A stretch of DNA of 45,586 nucleotides from Salinivirgaceae bacterium (GCA_016342715.1 JAEINW010000016.1:1-45586); one strand, 5' to 3'. Shown: positions 1 through 8,335, numbered from the stretch's first letter. Numbers and translations are program-made. Notes: generated by a model from the letters alone, not told the origin.

Positions 1-111
1 GGGTAAATGATACTAGCTTTTTCATGTATAGAGTAGCAAAGATTTATGCGTAACAACCCTAATGTTGAAATGATCCGCTATTTTGAATAAAACTTAACAA
101 CAAAATATAAT

Positions 112-311
112 GAGGCTGTCTCAATAGTAATCCTTTATGAATTTTTACTTTAAAAATGAAGTGATGGAACACACCTGTCGGTAGGCAGGGATGACGCAGA
201 TTTGGGAGATTTTATCAGTGATTATCAGTTAAAATCTGTGTCATCAGCGTTCTATTTTTATTTTCAAGATGTAATTTTTAAGGATACTCAAACCCCTGTT
301 GAGACAAGCTC
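112..311. repeat. MITE-like element with imperfect terminal inverted repeats
   Basis: The ends GAGGCTGTCTCAA (112-124) and TTGAGACAAGCTC (299-311) are imperfect inverted repeats, about 11 of 13 matching. Inside is a second inverted repeat, GATGACGCAGATTT (190-203) and AAATCTGTGTCATC (232-245), 13 of 14 matching. There is no room for a transposase. A 200-bp non-coding unit with IS-like termini fits a MITE or dispersed repeat. Bases 1-111 hold no gene I can recognise; an open frame ending with a stop at 49-51 could be the tail of a gene starting outside the window, but it matches nothing I know. Confidence 0.45.
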
Positions 312-321
312 TTTAATATTT

Positions 322-753
322 TTAAAATATCCATCTTACGTTTAAACCAAAACTATCCGCACCAAAATCGGTATTATCAACAAGTCTAAAATATGGACGC
401 CAGTCTGCTGATAATGAAATAGGAACTTCTTTAAACCTATATTCAATTCCTAATTCACCAACGACTCCCAGACTAAATGGATCGCCAATAAATGCATAGG
501 GTCCAACTCCAGTGTACCAATTCAAGGCTTCACTGCCAAGTGGTTTATATAAAAAGTCCCATAACAAATCAACTCCAATTCCATTGCCGAAGGATACATC
601 TGCATGAATTCTTCCAAAATCGCCGGTTGAAAAGACACCATCAAGCGCCACGTTTCCACCAGTTACATTTCCAAAGCGCACCCCAATTTCTTGTGCGTTA
701 GTACCAGCAACAAACAATACAGATAGCGCTACAATAAGTGTAAATTTTCTCAT
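322..753 (-). CDS. small outer-membrane beta-barrel-like protein
   Basis: 143 residues with a classical signal peptide (about residues 1-20, ending GTNAQ). The mature part is a series of alternating hydrophobic/polar strands rich in Gly and aromatic residues (for example GVGPYAFIGDPFSLGVVGELGIEYRF) and ends in a C-terminal Phe (RWIF*), as outer-membrane barrels do. No catalytic motif is visible. It is short for a complete porin (perhaps six to eight strands) and may be an OmpW/OmpX-sized barrel. It stands alone, with a MITE-like repeat just downstream and a long non-coding stretch upstream. The barrel class is inferred from composition and strand pattern; the function is unknown. Confidence 0.7.
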   Translation of the reverse strand: MRKFTLIVALSVLFVAGTNAQEIGVRFGNVTGGNVALDGVFSTGDFGRIHADVSFGNGIGVDLLWDFLYKPLGSEALNWYTGVGPYAFIGDPFSLGVVGELGIEYRFKEVPISLSADWRPYFRLVDNTDFGADSFGLNVRWIF

Positions 754-990
754 ACTAATGAATTTAAATTGTTAGTTGTCAATGTTTTTAAATTAAAAAT
801 TGCTGCTTAAAAATTACCAGCCTACTCTAATACAAATGAGATTTAATTATGTTATTACAAAGTCTTTTTTTTGTGAATCGCTTAAGGAGTTAATCATTTT
901 GTTGATATTTTACTAAAACAACTATCTTTTAGCTTTACCCTGAAATTATATAAAAAGACACAGATTAATCTGATTAAAAATCAGTTAATT

Positions 991-1070
991 AGTCATGCCA
1001 CGAATTCATTATTAACTATTCAGTAATTTGACGGCAAGCTACTTGTTTTCAGTGTATTCGTGGTACGACT
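991..1070. repeat. imperfect inverted repeat in the 754-1139 intergenic region
   Basis: The arms AGTCATGCCACGAATTCA (991-1008) and TGTATTCGTGGTACGACT (1053-1070) match at 15 of 18 positions as an inverted repeat with a 44-base centre. It lies in a 386-bp stretch without a gene, between the divergently placed ends of the neighbouring genes. It has the look of a dispersed intergenic repeat rather than a terminator, since no T-run follows. Nothing else was recognised in this stretch. Confidence 0.4.
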
Positions 1071-1139
1071 TGTTTTTTTATGTATTATCAGAGAGGATCA
1101 GGTAAAACAATTTTATTAATTGTTTTGAAAAAGATGTGA

Positions 1140-1733
1140 TCAAAACAACCATCTTTTAACGGCATGCTTATATTTCTCGTATTCTTCACCCAATTCTTTC
1201 AGTAAAAATTCTTCCTCTAATCGAATTTGCACTTGTATAACAATAGTGCCTAAAACTAAAATAATGGCTGTTAAAACATTGGGAAGTATTAAAAACAAGC
1301 TTACAAAAGTGAGAATAACACATAAGAAGATGGGATTGCGAGAAATACCAAATAAACCATGAGTTACCAAGTTTACTTTATTGGTACTATCAATGCCTAT
1401 GCGCCAACTGTTGGCCATGTTTTGTTGAGCTACAAATATGAATACCAAAGCCAAATGCATTAAGCTTAAACCGATCCATTTAAAATAGGCTATTTCTAAA
1501 TAAGAAATTGGAACCAAATAGGTCATTACATGGGGTGCAAAGGCATTAAGTATTATGGTTATAAAAACTAAAGAAGAGATCAATCGGTAAATCTTACCCA
1601 CATAGTTAATGGGGCTATCTTCTTTACTAAAACGCATGGGGTTTCTGCCAGTTTTTTTGCGAGTTTTTATGGTTGGTATAACAAATAAAAACACTAAAAA
1701 AAAGCAATAGAAAAAAAATAAATAATAATCCAT
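1140..1733 (-). CDS. isoprenylcysteine carboxyl methyltransferase (ICMT)-like membrane protein
   Basis: 197 residues, four to five membrane segments. The C-terminal part carries the pattern of the ICMT/phospholipid methyltransferase fold: VTHGLFGISRNPIFL (SAM-binding region, with the typical RNP) followed after a hydrophobic stretch by an acidic segment (RLEEEFLLKELGEEYEKYK) and a closing RW. Bacterial members (PEMT/ICMT superfamily) methylate lipids or small molecules; the substrate here is unknown because bacteria lack prenylated proteins. It lies 32 bp downstream of the VOC-protein gene on the same strand, so co-transcription is likely. The family call is good, the substrate open. Confidence 0.75.
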   Translation of the reverse strand: MDYYLFFFYCFFLVFLFVIPTIKTRKKTGRNPMRFSKEDSPINYVGKIYRLISSLVFITIILNAFAPHVMTYLVPISYLEIAYFKWIGLSLMHLALVFIFVAQQNMANSWRIGIDSTNKVNLVTHGLFGISRNPIFLCVILTFVSLFLILPNVLTAIILVLGTIVIQVQIRLEEEFLLKELGEEYEKYKHAVKRWLF

Positions 1734-1765
1734 GGCTGTATATTTTTAAATAAAATAGTTTATTA

Positions 1766-2089
1766 CTAACTCTTGTTTTTATATTCCATTAATTCAACCG
1801 GAGCTCCATGGTCTTCGATAAATGCAACGATTAAACCTTCCGATGGTGAATTGGGTTCAATAAGTACTTTTTGCCCTTTTAGCGCTTCTTCCAAACATTT
1901 AACCTCAAAAGCAACATGTGGAACTGTAAGTACCAATTCGGGATACGGTGCATCAGATTCAAACCGCATCCATTGAATTCCGTTTGGGCTTTCTTCATGA
2001 TTGGTAACATACATTTTTAAATGTGGAAGATGAATCTCACCTTCTTTAATCTCGCTTGTGGGAATACCCAAATGATTATATTTTTTCAT
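1766..2089 (-). CDS. VOC-superfamily (glyoxalase/bleomycin-resistance-like) protein
   Basis: 107 residues, close to one complete VOC (vicinal oxygen chelate) module. It shows an N-terminal YNHLGIPT strand, a central HVAFEVKCLEEAL segment and a closing FIEDHGAPVELMEYK, with His and Glu residues at the positions used for metal binding in many VOC proteins. No signal peptide, so cytoplasmic. Possible roles are metal-dependent lyase, dioxygenase or binding protein; the sequence does not decide. It sits upstream of the ICMT-like gene and downstream of the GIDE-domain gene on the same strand. Confidence 0.7.
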   Translation of the reverse strand: MKKYNHLGIPTSEIKEGEIHLPHLKMYVTNHEESPNGIQWMRFESDAPYPELVLTVPHVAFEVKCLEEALKGQKVLIEPNSPSEGLIVAFIEDHGAPVELMEYKNKS

Positions 2090-2145
2090 TGGTTTATAAT
2101 TTTATTTATTGGTCAGATAGTCTGCCGCGATATTTCATAAGGCTA

Positions 2146-2292
2146 TTAATATTTTATGGTAATTAACAGGGTTGGTATCAAACAAATATAGAGTTTCCTT
2201 TTTATGGTATCCATAAAAGCACCTATCCAGATATCATACCAGGCAAACGATAAACGAAATTTTCCTATTTCAATAAGTTTAATGTCTTTCAT
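2146..2292 (-). CDS. 48-residue hypothetical protein overlapping the preceding gene
   Basis: A 48-residue frame starting with ATG at 2292 and overlapping the last 14 bases of the GIDE-domain gene in another frame. It contains FAWYDIWIGAFMD followed by KRKLYICLIPTLLITIKY. A WYDxWxG...D...LYIC-P pattern resembles a small uncharacterised protein family that I remember from other bacteria; this is recollection, not a search. The overlap suggests translational coupling. The function is unknown, and the frame could still be fortuitous. Confidence 0.45.
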   Translation of the reverse strand: MKDIKLIEIGKFRLSFAWYDIWIGAFMDTIKRKLYICLIPTLLITIKY

Positions 2293-2980
2293 AATTTTTT
2301 GAGTATCGTTCTCTTTTTTTGTTTTTAAGCACATCAGGATCATCGCTAAGGTAAACTGGTACATTTTCTGTAGAATAGAGACTTAAAATTTTCCCAAAAG
2401 AATCTGGTAGCTTAAGCTCATCGGCCTCTTTCCATTGCGCTTTGCCAAAAACAGCGATCATTTCTTGGGGCTCAAGAATCCCCTCCTTGTAACGTATTTT
2501 TTTGTTGAATCCCAACATTCCTTCGCTATGTTGATCGTGTTTACGAAGGTAATTTTCAAGTACTTCAGAGGCATCGTCCCATACGCCTGAATAGTACTTT
2601 CTATCCTCAACCAAGTAGCTTTTTATTTGTCGGCTATTAATAAAAGCATTATTTGTGCCGTCGTTTATTACATAGCTACCACCCACCTCTTCTTCAATTA
2701 TGGTTGACCAATGCGAACTTTTGCCCGACGAAACTTTTTTCTCCACATGCACATAATAATAAGCACAGTCTCGACCCGATAAAGGTGCCTTGAGTGCATC
2801 ACCAACAAGGGTAACTTTACCTATAATCTTGACAAATTCTCCATCCCTAACATCAGAAATAGGTTTTGCAATGGCTTTTTTTAGTTTGCGCTTAACCATT
2901 GCCTTTTTACTAAAAAGGAAAGCAATAAGCACAATACTGGCAATAATTGCAGCAATAATTAGTATCGGTAGATTCTCCAT
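2279..2980 (-). CDS. membrane-anchored GIDE-domain protein
   Basis: 233 residues. Residues 5-24 form one membrane segment followed by a basic stretch (KKAMVKRKLKKA). The next part, with GEFVKIIGKVTLVGDALKAPLSGRDCAYYYVHVEK, is typical of the GIDE domain (named after the eukaryotic E3 ligase MUL1/GIDE): a G-x-V strand, the APLSG turn and a C-x-Y-Y-x-V core. No RING finger is present, as usual for bacterial members. Later come a YYSGVWDDASEV segment and a loop with EGILEPQEMIAVFGKA. The role in bacteria is unknown. The small ORF at 2146-2292 overlaps its 3' end. Confidence 0.65.
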   Translation of the reverse strand: MENLPILIIAAIIASIVLIAFLFSKKAMVKRKLKKAIAKPISDVRDGEFVKIIGKVTLVGDALKAPLSGRDCAYYYVHVEKKVSSGKSSHWSTIIEEEVGGSYVINDGTNNAFINSRQIKSYLVEDRKYYSGVWDDASEVLENYLRKHDQHSEGMLGFNKKIRYKEGILEPQEMIAVFGKAQWKEADELKLPDSFGKILSLYSTENVPVYLSDDPDVLKNKKRERYSKNYERH

Positions 2981-3365
2981 GGGCTTGTTGTTTCGGTTTC
3001 AGAAACAAACTTAATAATATTCTTTGAATGTTAATTGGTAGCACAGGCATGTACAGGGAAATTGTTTTTAAAAAACAGGTGTATCAGGAAACATTACTAA
3101 TCGATGTGTTATGTGCACTAGCAGAGGAAATTAGCAATATATCAAATAAACGTTCACCATAATACCTTCTATTAACTTTGCAACAGAATTCAGCGCATAC
3201 TAATAATACAAACACAAATTAAGAAGAAATTTTTACAATGAATAAAATGAAAATGGGATTTGAGAATCATAAATATATGATATCCTGCGTAACAATATTT
3301 TTTACAAAAAAATACCTTGATTACTTGCAGCGAGTTAGTCTTTTATTCAAATGAATTATTCTCCT

Positions 3366-3373
3366 TATATTTG
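3366..3373 (+). promoter_or_regulatory. Bacteroidota -7 promoter element of the queuosine-precursor transporter gene
   Basis: TATATTTG is an exact match to the Bacteroidota -7 consensus TAnnTTTG. Transcription would begin around 3380, just before the riboswitch-like hairpin at 3396. Upstream, 2981-3360 contains no recognisable gene. Confidence 0.55.
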
Positions 3374-3395
3374 CATCCTGAATCTAGTATAAAAA

Positions 3396-3430
3396 GCAGG
3401 TGGCATCACCCTGCAACGAAGTAAAAAAGG
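3396..3430 (+). ncRNA. probable preQ1-I riboswitch aptamer
   Basis: GCAGG (3396-3400) pairs with CCTGC (3410-3414) across a nine-base loop ending in CAC, and an A-rich tail ending AAAAAAGG (3423-3430) follows. This matches the layout of the short preQ1-I aptamers: a 4-5 bp P1, a C before the 3' P1 strand that pairs with the ligand, an A-rich L3, and a GG or ACUAA end forming pseudoknot P2. It lies directly upstream of a YhhQ-type queuosine-precursor transporter, the gene class this riboswitch controls. No terminator hairpin is visible and the gene starts 55 bases downstream, so the expression platform is unclear. Confidence 0.62.
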
Positions 3431-3485
3431 CATAACGACAATTGTTTGTGTATATCTTTTCAGTCTTCAACTAAAAAATAAAAAA

Positions 3486-4190
3486 ATGCAAAACGAGATT
3501 TTATGGCTAGTCATGTTGCTGGCAAACTTCCTGTTAATTATTTTGGCATATCGCATATTTGGTAAATGGGGACTTATTATTTGGATTCCAATTTCTGTTA
3601 TTGTTGCCAATATTCAAGTTATTCAAACCGTTAAGTTTTTCGGATTTGCTGCAACTTTAGGTAATATTGTTTATGCCTCGTCGTTTTTAGTTACCGATAT
3701 TTTGTCGGAAAATTACGGTAAACAAGAGGCAAAAAAGGCTGTTTGGATAGGATTTTTCAGCCTCATTTCCATGACTCTATTAATGAATTTGGCTTTACTT
3801 TTTATACCACCCGAAGGAGATGAGTTTGCCGGTCTTGTACACGAAGCAACCCGTACTATATTTAGTTTAATGCCCCGTATAGCCGTTGCTAGCTTTACTG
3901 CATATTTACTTTCTCAACGACATGATGTTTGGGCTTATCATTTTTGGCGTAAACGTTTTCCAAAAGACAAGCAAATTTGGATACGTAATAATTTGAGCAC
4001 AACGGTATCGCAGTTTATTGATAGTTCTGTTTTTGTACTTATTGCCTTCTGGGGAGTATTTGAAACGGCTGTTATGTGGGAAATATTTATAACCACGTAT
4101 TTCTTGAAATTTATTGTTGCTGCAGCCGATACCCCATTCGTATATTGGAGCAAAAGAATTTTCCAAAAAGGGAAGTTCTATTTAGATTAA
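3486..4190 (+). CDS. yhhQ: queuosine precursor transporter (YhhQ/VUT family)
   Basis: 234 residues, six hydrophobic segments. The family signature is clear: GNIVYASSFLVTDILSENYGKQEAKKAVWIGF near residues 58-90, then a central amphipathic linker, RIAVASFTAYLLSQ, and FIDSSVFVLIAFWGVF followed by the AAADTPFVYW tail. YhhQ proteins bring preQ0/preQ1 across the inner membrane for queuosine modification of tRNA. The gene is single, preceded by a TATATTTG promoter and a preQ1-I-like aptamer, so it is probably shut down when preQ1 is plentiful. It converges on the lipocalin gene with nine bases between the two stops. Confidence 0.9.
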   Translation: MQNEILWLVMLLANFLLIILAYRIFGKWGLIIWIPISVIVANIQVIQTVKFFGFAATLGNIVYASSFLVTDILSENYGKQEAKKAVWIGFFSLISMTLLMNLALLFIPPEGDEFAGLVHEATRTIFSLMPRIAVASFTAYLLSQRHDVWAYHFWRKRFPKDKQIWIRNNLSTTVSQFIDSSVFVLIAFWGVFETAVMWEIFITTYFLKFIVAAADTPFVYWSKRIFQKGKFYLD

Positions 4191-4199
4191 TGCCTTTTA

Positions 4200-4733
4200 T
4201 CAGAGAGTTTTTTGTTTCACCCGAATGAGTTTATTCACATCATAGCCTCGTTTTGTTAGCTTTGCCAATAATTCGCGGTATAAATCTTCACCCACTTGAG
4301 GAGTGCGTGAAAGAATCCATAAATAATTGTCCGATTTACTCCCAATAAGTGCCCATTGATAATTTTCGTCCAATTCGAGCACAAAATAATCGGCATAAAA
4401 AATCCAAAAGAAAGAGACTTTTAATTTCGATGGAACAGTTGCATCAGGAATTTTTGCTTTGCCTATGGCTTGCGATTTTGGTCCATCTAAAGTTTCTTTA
4501 AAACCCGTATTCAACACTTTAATTTTTCCATCATCGCAAAACGAATAGTTTGCAGTAACACCTACCAAACCGCGTTCAAATTTATGGTCGTAGCGAGCTA
4601 TTTCATACCAAGTACCCAGATATTTTTCAATCGATAATTCTTTTACTACGCTTTTATCAATCATTGAAGGTTGAGTTTTACAAGATATACATACAAATAA
4701 TAGGACTATAAAGAAAGGAATGCTTTTCATCAT
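4200..4733 (-). CDS. blc: bacterial lipocalin (Blc-type lipoprotein)
   Basis: 177 residues. The N terminus is hydrophobic and ends in a possible lipobox cysteine (VCISC, Cys18). The first lipocalin motif is clear (YLGTWYEIARYDHKFERG), followed by VTANYSFCDDGKIKVLN, a central FFWIFYADYFVLELDENYQWALIGS and LWILSRTP, all typical of Blc/apolipoprotein-D-like lipocalins. These bind fatty acids or lysophospholipids and help in outer-membrane maintenance. It is a single gene convergent with the transporter. Start: two Met codons in a row, and the first was taken. Confidence 0.9.
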   Translation of the reverse strand: MMKSIPFFIVLLFVCISCKTQPSMIDKSVVKELSIEKYLGTWYEIARYDHKFERGLVGVTANYSFCDDGKIKVLNTGFKETLDGPKSQAIGKAKIPDATVPSKLKVSFFWIFYADYFVLELDENYQWALIGSKSDNYLWILSRTPQVGEDLYRELLAKLTKRGYDVNKLIRVKQKTL

Positions 4734-5124
4734 GACTTAAAATTTACATAGACGTTTCTTTTATCAAAGTTATCTTTCTTTTTCTGATAAATTTTAATTT
4801 TTAAAAGGTTTATTATTTGTTTGTGTAAAGATTGTTTTCTGCTACTTCTTTCAAAACCAGCCAGAAAGATTAATCAGGTTGATGAGAAGTGACATTGAAG
4901 AACAGAAAAATATACAAGTTTTTAAACGAAAAATGATGGGTGTTTTAGATATGGATTTCACGATCATGACGCCTTAAAAATGGTTTTGTAATTTATACAC
5001 TGATTGTTTATTAGCTATATCGGAACAAAGAATATTATTGTAATCATAGGAATATTGAAAACTGCAAAATTTATTTTTCAATAATATTAGTAAAGAATAA
5101 CCACATCAAAATTTAATTAATAGA

Positions 5125-5132
5125 TATCTTTG
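5125..5132 (+). promoter_or_regulatory. -7 promoter element of the AspT-type transporter gene
   Basis: TATCTTTG fits TAnnTTTG exactly and leaves a leader of about 45 bases before the ATG at 5185. The rest of 4734-5184 is AT-rich. It holds a short open stretch around 4868-4977 that I cannot match to any family. Confidence 0.5.
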
Positions 5133-5184
5133 CAATGCTTTAAAAATAAAAAAGCTTTAATACATTATCATAAAAATATTTTAA

Positions 5185-6846
5185 ATGGATTCTTTAGTAA
5201 GCTTGTTTTCAGGAACAGGTACAGCATCAACAATTGTTTTTTTAAGTCTTGCAGGACTTTTGGGTATTTTATTGGGAAAAGTTAAATTATTAAACATTAA
5301 ACTGGGCATTGCTGGGGTTTTGTTTTCAGGACTTTTACTGGGTCATTTGGGAGCAACATCAAACCCTGAAACATTACATTTCGCCAAAGAATTTGGTTTA
5401 ATCCTTTTTGTATATACCATTGGTCTTGAAGTAGGACCGCGTTTTATGAATTCTCTTAAAAGTCAGGGGCTATCATTAAACATGATGGCGTCGCTTATTG
5501 TTTTTTTAAATGTAGGAATTGCCATAGCCATTAAGTTTATTTTTAAGGTTCCTTTGGTAACCATCGCTGGTTTACTTAGTGGAGCGGTAACAAATACTCC
5601 TAGCTTGGGAGCTGCCGAACAAGTATTAAGAGATCAGGGGGGCGACTTGGCTCAAAATGCAGCTCAAATAGGTATTGGTTATGCGTTGGCCTATCCATTT
5701 GGCATATTAGGAATTATATTTACCATGATTCTAATACGTGTGTTTTTTAAGATAAAAATAGAAAAAGAAGCCAAAGAATATACCGATGATTTGAATAAGA
5801 ATAGAGTTAAATTGGAATCGGTTTCTATCAAGGTTACCAATCCAAATTTAGTTGGAGTAAAAATTAAGGAGTTAAAGAATACCATTAAAGAAGAATTTGT
5901 CATATCTCGTTTAGTTCGAAACCAACAAATTAGTATCCCTGATGAAGATTTAACTATTGAAAATGGCGATATACTAACCGGCGTTTCTACAGAAAAATAT
6001 TTTAGCGAACTAAAGCTAAAGATTGGTGATGTTACTATTGTTAAAAAACCAGAGATTATTGGCGCTGTTGCAATGAAGCACATTCTGGTAACAAATAAAC
6101 GTTTGGTAGGAAAAACCATTGAGCAAATTGGAATTTACCGACGCTACCCAGCCAATATTACCCGTATTTTTAGAGCCGGTAGCGATATCATGGCAAATCC
6201 TGATTCTACCATTGAGTTTGGAGATACTGTTCGAGTTGTGGGTAAAAAGGATATTCTTGAAGAAGTTGCCAACGAATTGGGTGACTCTATGAAAGAATTA
6301 TCGCATCCCAATGTATTGCCTATATTCTTAGGTATTTTTCTTGGAATAGTTATTGGAAGTATCCCTATTTATATTCCTGGCTTACCTGCAGCAGCAAAAC
6401 TTGGGCTTGCGGGTGGACCCCTTTTGGTAGCTATTTTTCTAGGGCATAAAGGGCGAATAGGCAAACTTGATTTTTATATGACCCCAGGAGCAAACTTAAT
6501 GTTGCGTGAAATTGGTATTGTATTGTTCTTGGCTTGTGTTGGTTTATCCTCAGGAGAAAACTTTGTTTCTTCTTTAATGAATGGTGGCTTGGCTTGGATG
6601 GGTTATGGAGCACTTATTACGTTTATTCCCTTAATAATTGTTGGATTTATAGCACGACTTCGTAAATACAATTACCTTACCATTAGTGGTTTCTTGGCCG
6701 GATCGATGACCGATCCTCCAGCCTTGGAATTTGCTAACTCAATTGCTCCGGTTCAGGCACAAGCAACGGCTTATGCAACAGTATATCCGCTAGTAATGTT
6801 CTTGCGCGTATTGACCGCTCAAATAATGATTTTGCTTTTTGTTTAA
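5185..6846 (+). CDS. AspT/YidE-family transporter with two TrkA-C (RCK_C) domains
   Basis: 553 residues. Two membrane halves of about five to six helices flank a cytoplasmic region (about 190-370) holding two RCK_C domains: one begins with VSIKVTNPNLVGVKIKEL, the other with HILVTNKRLVGKTIEQIG and ends EFGDTVRVVGKK. Each membrane half ends in a family repeat: GAVTNTPSLGAAEQ (first) and GSMTDPPALEFANS (second). This is the arrangement of the aspartate:alanine exchanger family and of YidE/YbjL. The substrate is unknown; an organic-acid or amino-acid antiporter is likely. It is a single gene with its own promoter. Confidence 0.85.
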   Translation: MDSLVSLFSGTGTASTIVFLSLAGLLGILLGKVKLLNIKLGIAGVLFSGLLLGHLGATSNPETLHFAKEFGLILFVYTIGLEVGPRFMNSLKSQGLSLNMMASLIVFLNVGIAIAIKFIFKVPLVTIAGLLSGAVTNTPSLGAAEQVLRDQGGDLAQNAAQIGIGYALAYPFGILGIIFTMILIRVFFKIKIEKEAKEYTDDLNKNRVKLESVSIKVTNPNLVGVKIKELKNTIKEEFVISRLVRNQQISIPDEDLTIENGDILTGVSTEKYFSELKLKIGDVTIVKKPEIIGAVAMKHILVTNKRLVGKTIEQIGIYRRYPANITRIFRAGSDIMANPDSTIEFGDTVRVVGKKDILEEVANELGDSMKELSHPNVLPIFLGIFLGIVIGSIPIYIPGLPAAAKLGLAGGPLLVAIFLGHKGRIGKLDFYMTPGANLMLREIGIVLFLACVGLSSGENFVSSLMNGGLAWMGYGALITFIPLIIVGFIARLRKYNYLTISGFLAGSMTDPPALEFANSIAPVQAQATAYATVYPLVMFLRVLTAQIMILLFV

Positions 6847-7159
6847 TCTAAAATTATTGCTTTTGTAGTTTCTTTTATCATTCATTAATTAAGAAAAAAA
6901 GACATCTTCTCTTTTAACCGATGCATAAGGAAATTGCTTTTAGCTTTAACAATTGTTATTTTCGAGGTATGCTATCTTTCTGTTCAATTTTAATATTTCT
7001 GCTTGCGCCTATTTTCATTATATACCCTCTTGTTTGTTGTTAGGAATAAGTGATGCAAGCATAAAATTGATTTTTATGAAATTATCTGCATGCATTGCCA
7101 TCTTTAATTTTAAATATACAGGTGATTTTATTTTAAGCCCCAACTTTTTTCTGTGATCC

Positions 7160-7449
7160 GTAAATATGGCGAATTTTTTAGATATAAGTTTTTTCTCATC
7201 AATTGGTTTTGATATGTGAACATTGCAACCCGCATCTAAAGCATTTTTAATATCCTCTGATTTTGCAAGGGCACTTTGGGCAATTATTGGTAAGTTTGGT
7301 GCAATTTCTTTAATTTGTGTTGTTGCTTCAAATCCATCAAGCACAGGCATCTTAAGGTTCATTAAAACCAAATTTATGGATGAATCTATTCTACATTTAT
7401 CAACAGTTTCTTGACCATTTTGAGCTCTTATAATATCACATCCGTAGGG
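7160..7449 (-). pseudogene. decayed response-regulator receiver domain
   Basis: The minus strand encodes the middle and end of a REC domain: a GCDIIRAQNGQETVD segment, then VLMNLKMPVLDGFEA, then PIIAQSALAKSED and the HISKPIDEKKL loop with the conserved Lys-Pro. The N-terminal acidic pocket is missing because a stop (7450-7452) interrupts the frame before it. The phospho-acceptor position of LMDxxMP is Asn (LMNLKMP), and the sequence past about 7160 no longer resembles a REC domain. It is probably a leftover from a hybrid histidine kinase, and no other part of that gene is visible. Bases 6847-7159 hold nothing else. Confidence 0.7.
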
Positions 7450-7481
7450 TTAACATATCGCCATTTTAAAGTTTACGAAGC

Positions 7482-8198
7482 TTAAAAAGTATCCGTTAGA
7501 TCAGCTATTTTAAATAAGTCTAAAGGTCTGTTTACAATAATTTTGCGACCTTTTTTTACTATCAGTTTTTCATTGGCAAAATCGCTTAAAATTCTCACAA
7601 GGGTTTCGGTAGCAATACCAACAATATTGGCAAAATCTTCACGTGTAAGTTCAATTTCAATATATTCTTCTTGATTTCTGTCTTTTCTGAAGTTTTCGTT
7701 TAAAATTAGTAATGTAAGAGCCACCCTTTCGCGAACGCTTTTTTTTGTGAAAGTGACAATGAAATTTACCATTACACCAAATTCGTGGCTCAGTTTCTTA
7801 ACTAATAATTTCGATAATTCCTGATGCTTATCTAATAATCGCACCAATCGATCTTTTGATATATATCCAATTAATGAATCTGTTAAAGCAGCAGCTGAAT
7901 CATGGTATCTTTCTTCACCCATAAAAGCAGCATAACCAAGCATTTCGCCATCACTACAGAGGTAAATAATTTGTTCTTTTCCACTATTCAAGGTTTTAAA
8001 TTTCTTAATCTTGCCTTTTTTCACAAAAAAAATTCCTGAAGGGAAGGCGCCTTCGGTAAAGATTGTTTGTCCTCGTTTAAAATGTTTAACAATCATTTGA
8101 TTAGTAAAATCTTTCTGTACGTGCTCAGGTAAACTTTCAAAATCGAATTCCCGTTTCAAATGAAAACGCTCGCGTATTTTTATTAATGAATCTTCCAT
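7482..8198 (-). CDS. Crp/Fnr-family transcription regulator
   Basis: 238 residues. An N-terminal cyclic-nucleotide-binding-like barrel (about 40-150; FKRGQTIFTEGAFPSGIFFVKKGKIK) is followed by a dimer helix and a winged helix (about 165-235). The HTH reads TREDFANIVGIATETLVRILSDF, in which the recognition helix keeps the Glu and Arg (ETLVR) that read the TGA core in CRP and FNR. Only one Cys is present, so there is no FNR-type [4Fe-4S] sensor; the effector is unknown. It is divergent from the Ehr-like operon, and two FNR-type palindromes lie in between, 32 bp before its own start, so it may control both itself and the operon. Confidence 0.85.
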   Translation of the reverse strand: MEDSLIKIRERFHLKREFDFESLPEHVQKDFTNQMIVKHFKRGQTIFTEGAFPSGIFFVKKGKIKKFKTLNSGKEQIIYLCSDGEMLGYAAFMGEERYHDSAAALTDSLIGYISKDRLVRLLDKHQELSKLLVKKLSHEFGVMVNFIVTFTKKSVRERVALTLLILNENFRKDRNQEEYIEIELTREDFANIVGIATETLVRILSDFANEKLIVKKGRKIIVNRPLDLFKIADLTDTF

Positions 8199-8229
8199 AA
8201 TGTTTATTTCAACACGAAATTACAATAAA

Positions 8230-8265
8230 TTGATTACAATCAATTCTATAATTAATTGTAATCAA
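8230..8265. promoter_or_regulatory. two FNR-type operator boxes, centres 22 bp apart
   Basis: TTGATTACAATCAA (8230-8243) is a perfect TTGATnnnnATCAA palindrome, and TTAATTGTAATCAA (8252-8265) differs from it by one base in one half. Centres are 22 bp apart, two helical turns, so two dimers would bind the same face. Relative to a start near 8300 (from the -7 element at 8288) the centres fall near -42 and -64, like class II and class I CRP/FNR activator sites. The adjacent Crp/Fnr gene is the obvious candidate regulator. Confidence 0.7.
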
Positions 8266-8287
8266 TAAATTCAAGATAAAACAAGAC

Positions 8288-8295
8288 TACTTTTG
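8288..8295 (+). promoter_or_regulatory. -7 promoter element of the Ehr-like operon
   Basis: TACTTTTG fits TAnnTTTG and lies 40 bp before the first gene of the operon. No good -33 TTTG is visible, as expected for an activator-dependent promoter with a regulator box at about -42. Confidence 0.5.
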
Positions 8296-8335
8296 CCTTG
8301 GTTTTAATTTATAGGGATAGATTATTCATTCATTT

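Noticed and set aside
4868-4977. Short open stretch in the 4734-5184 gap
   Set aside because: No start codon context, no family match and no matching promoter.
6953-7156. 67-codon plus-strand frame
   Set aside because: It has no family pattern and lies largely opposite the tail of the decayed receiver-domain gene.
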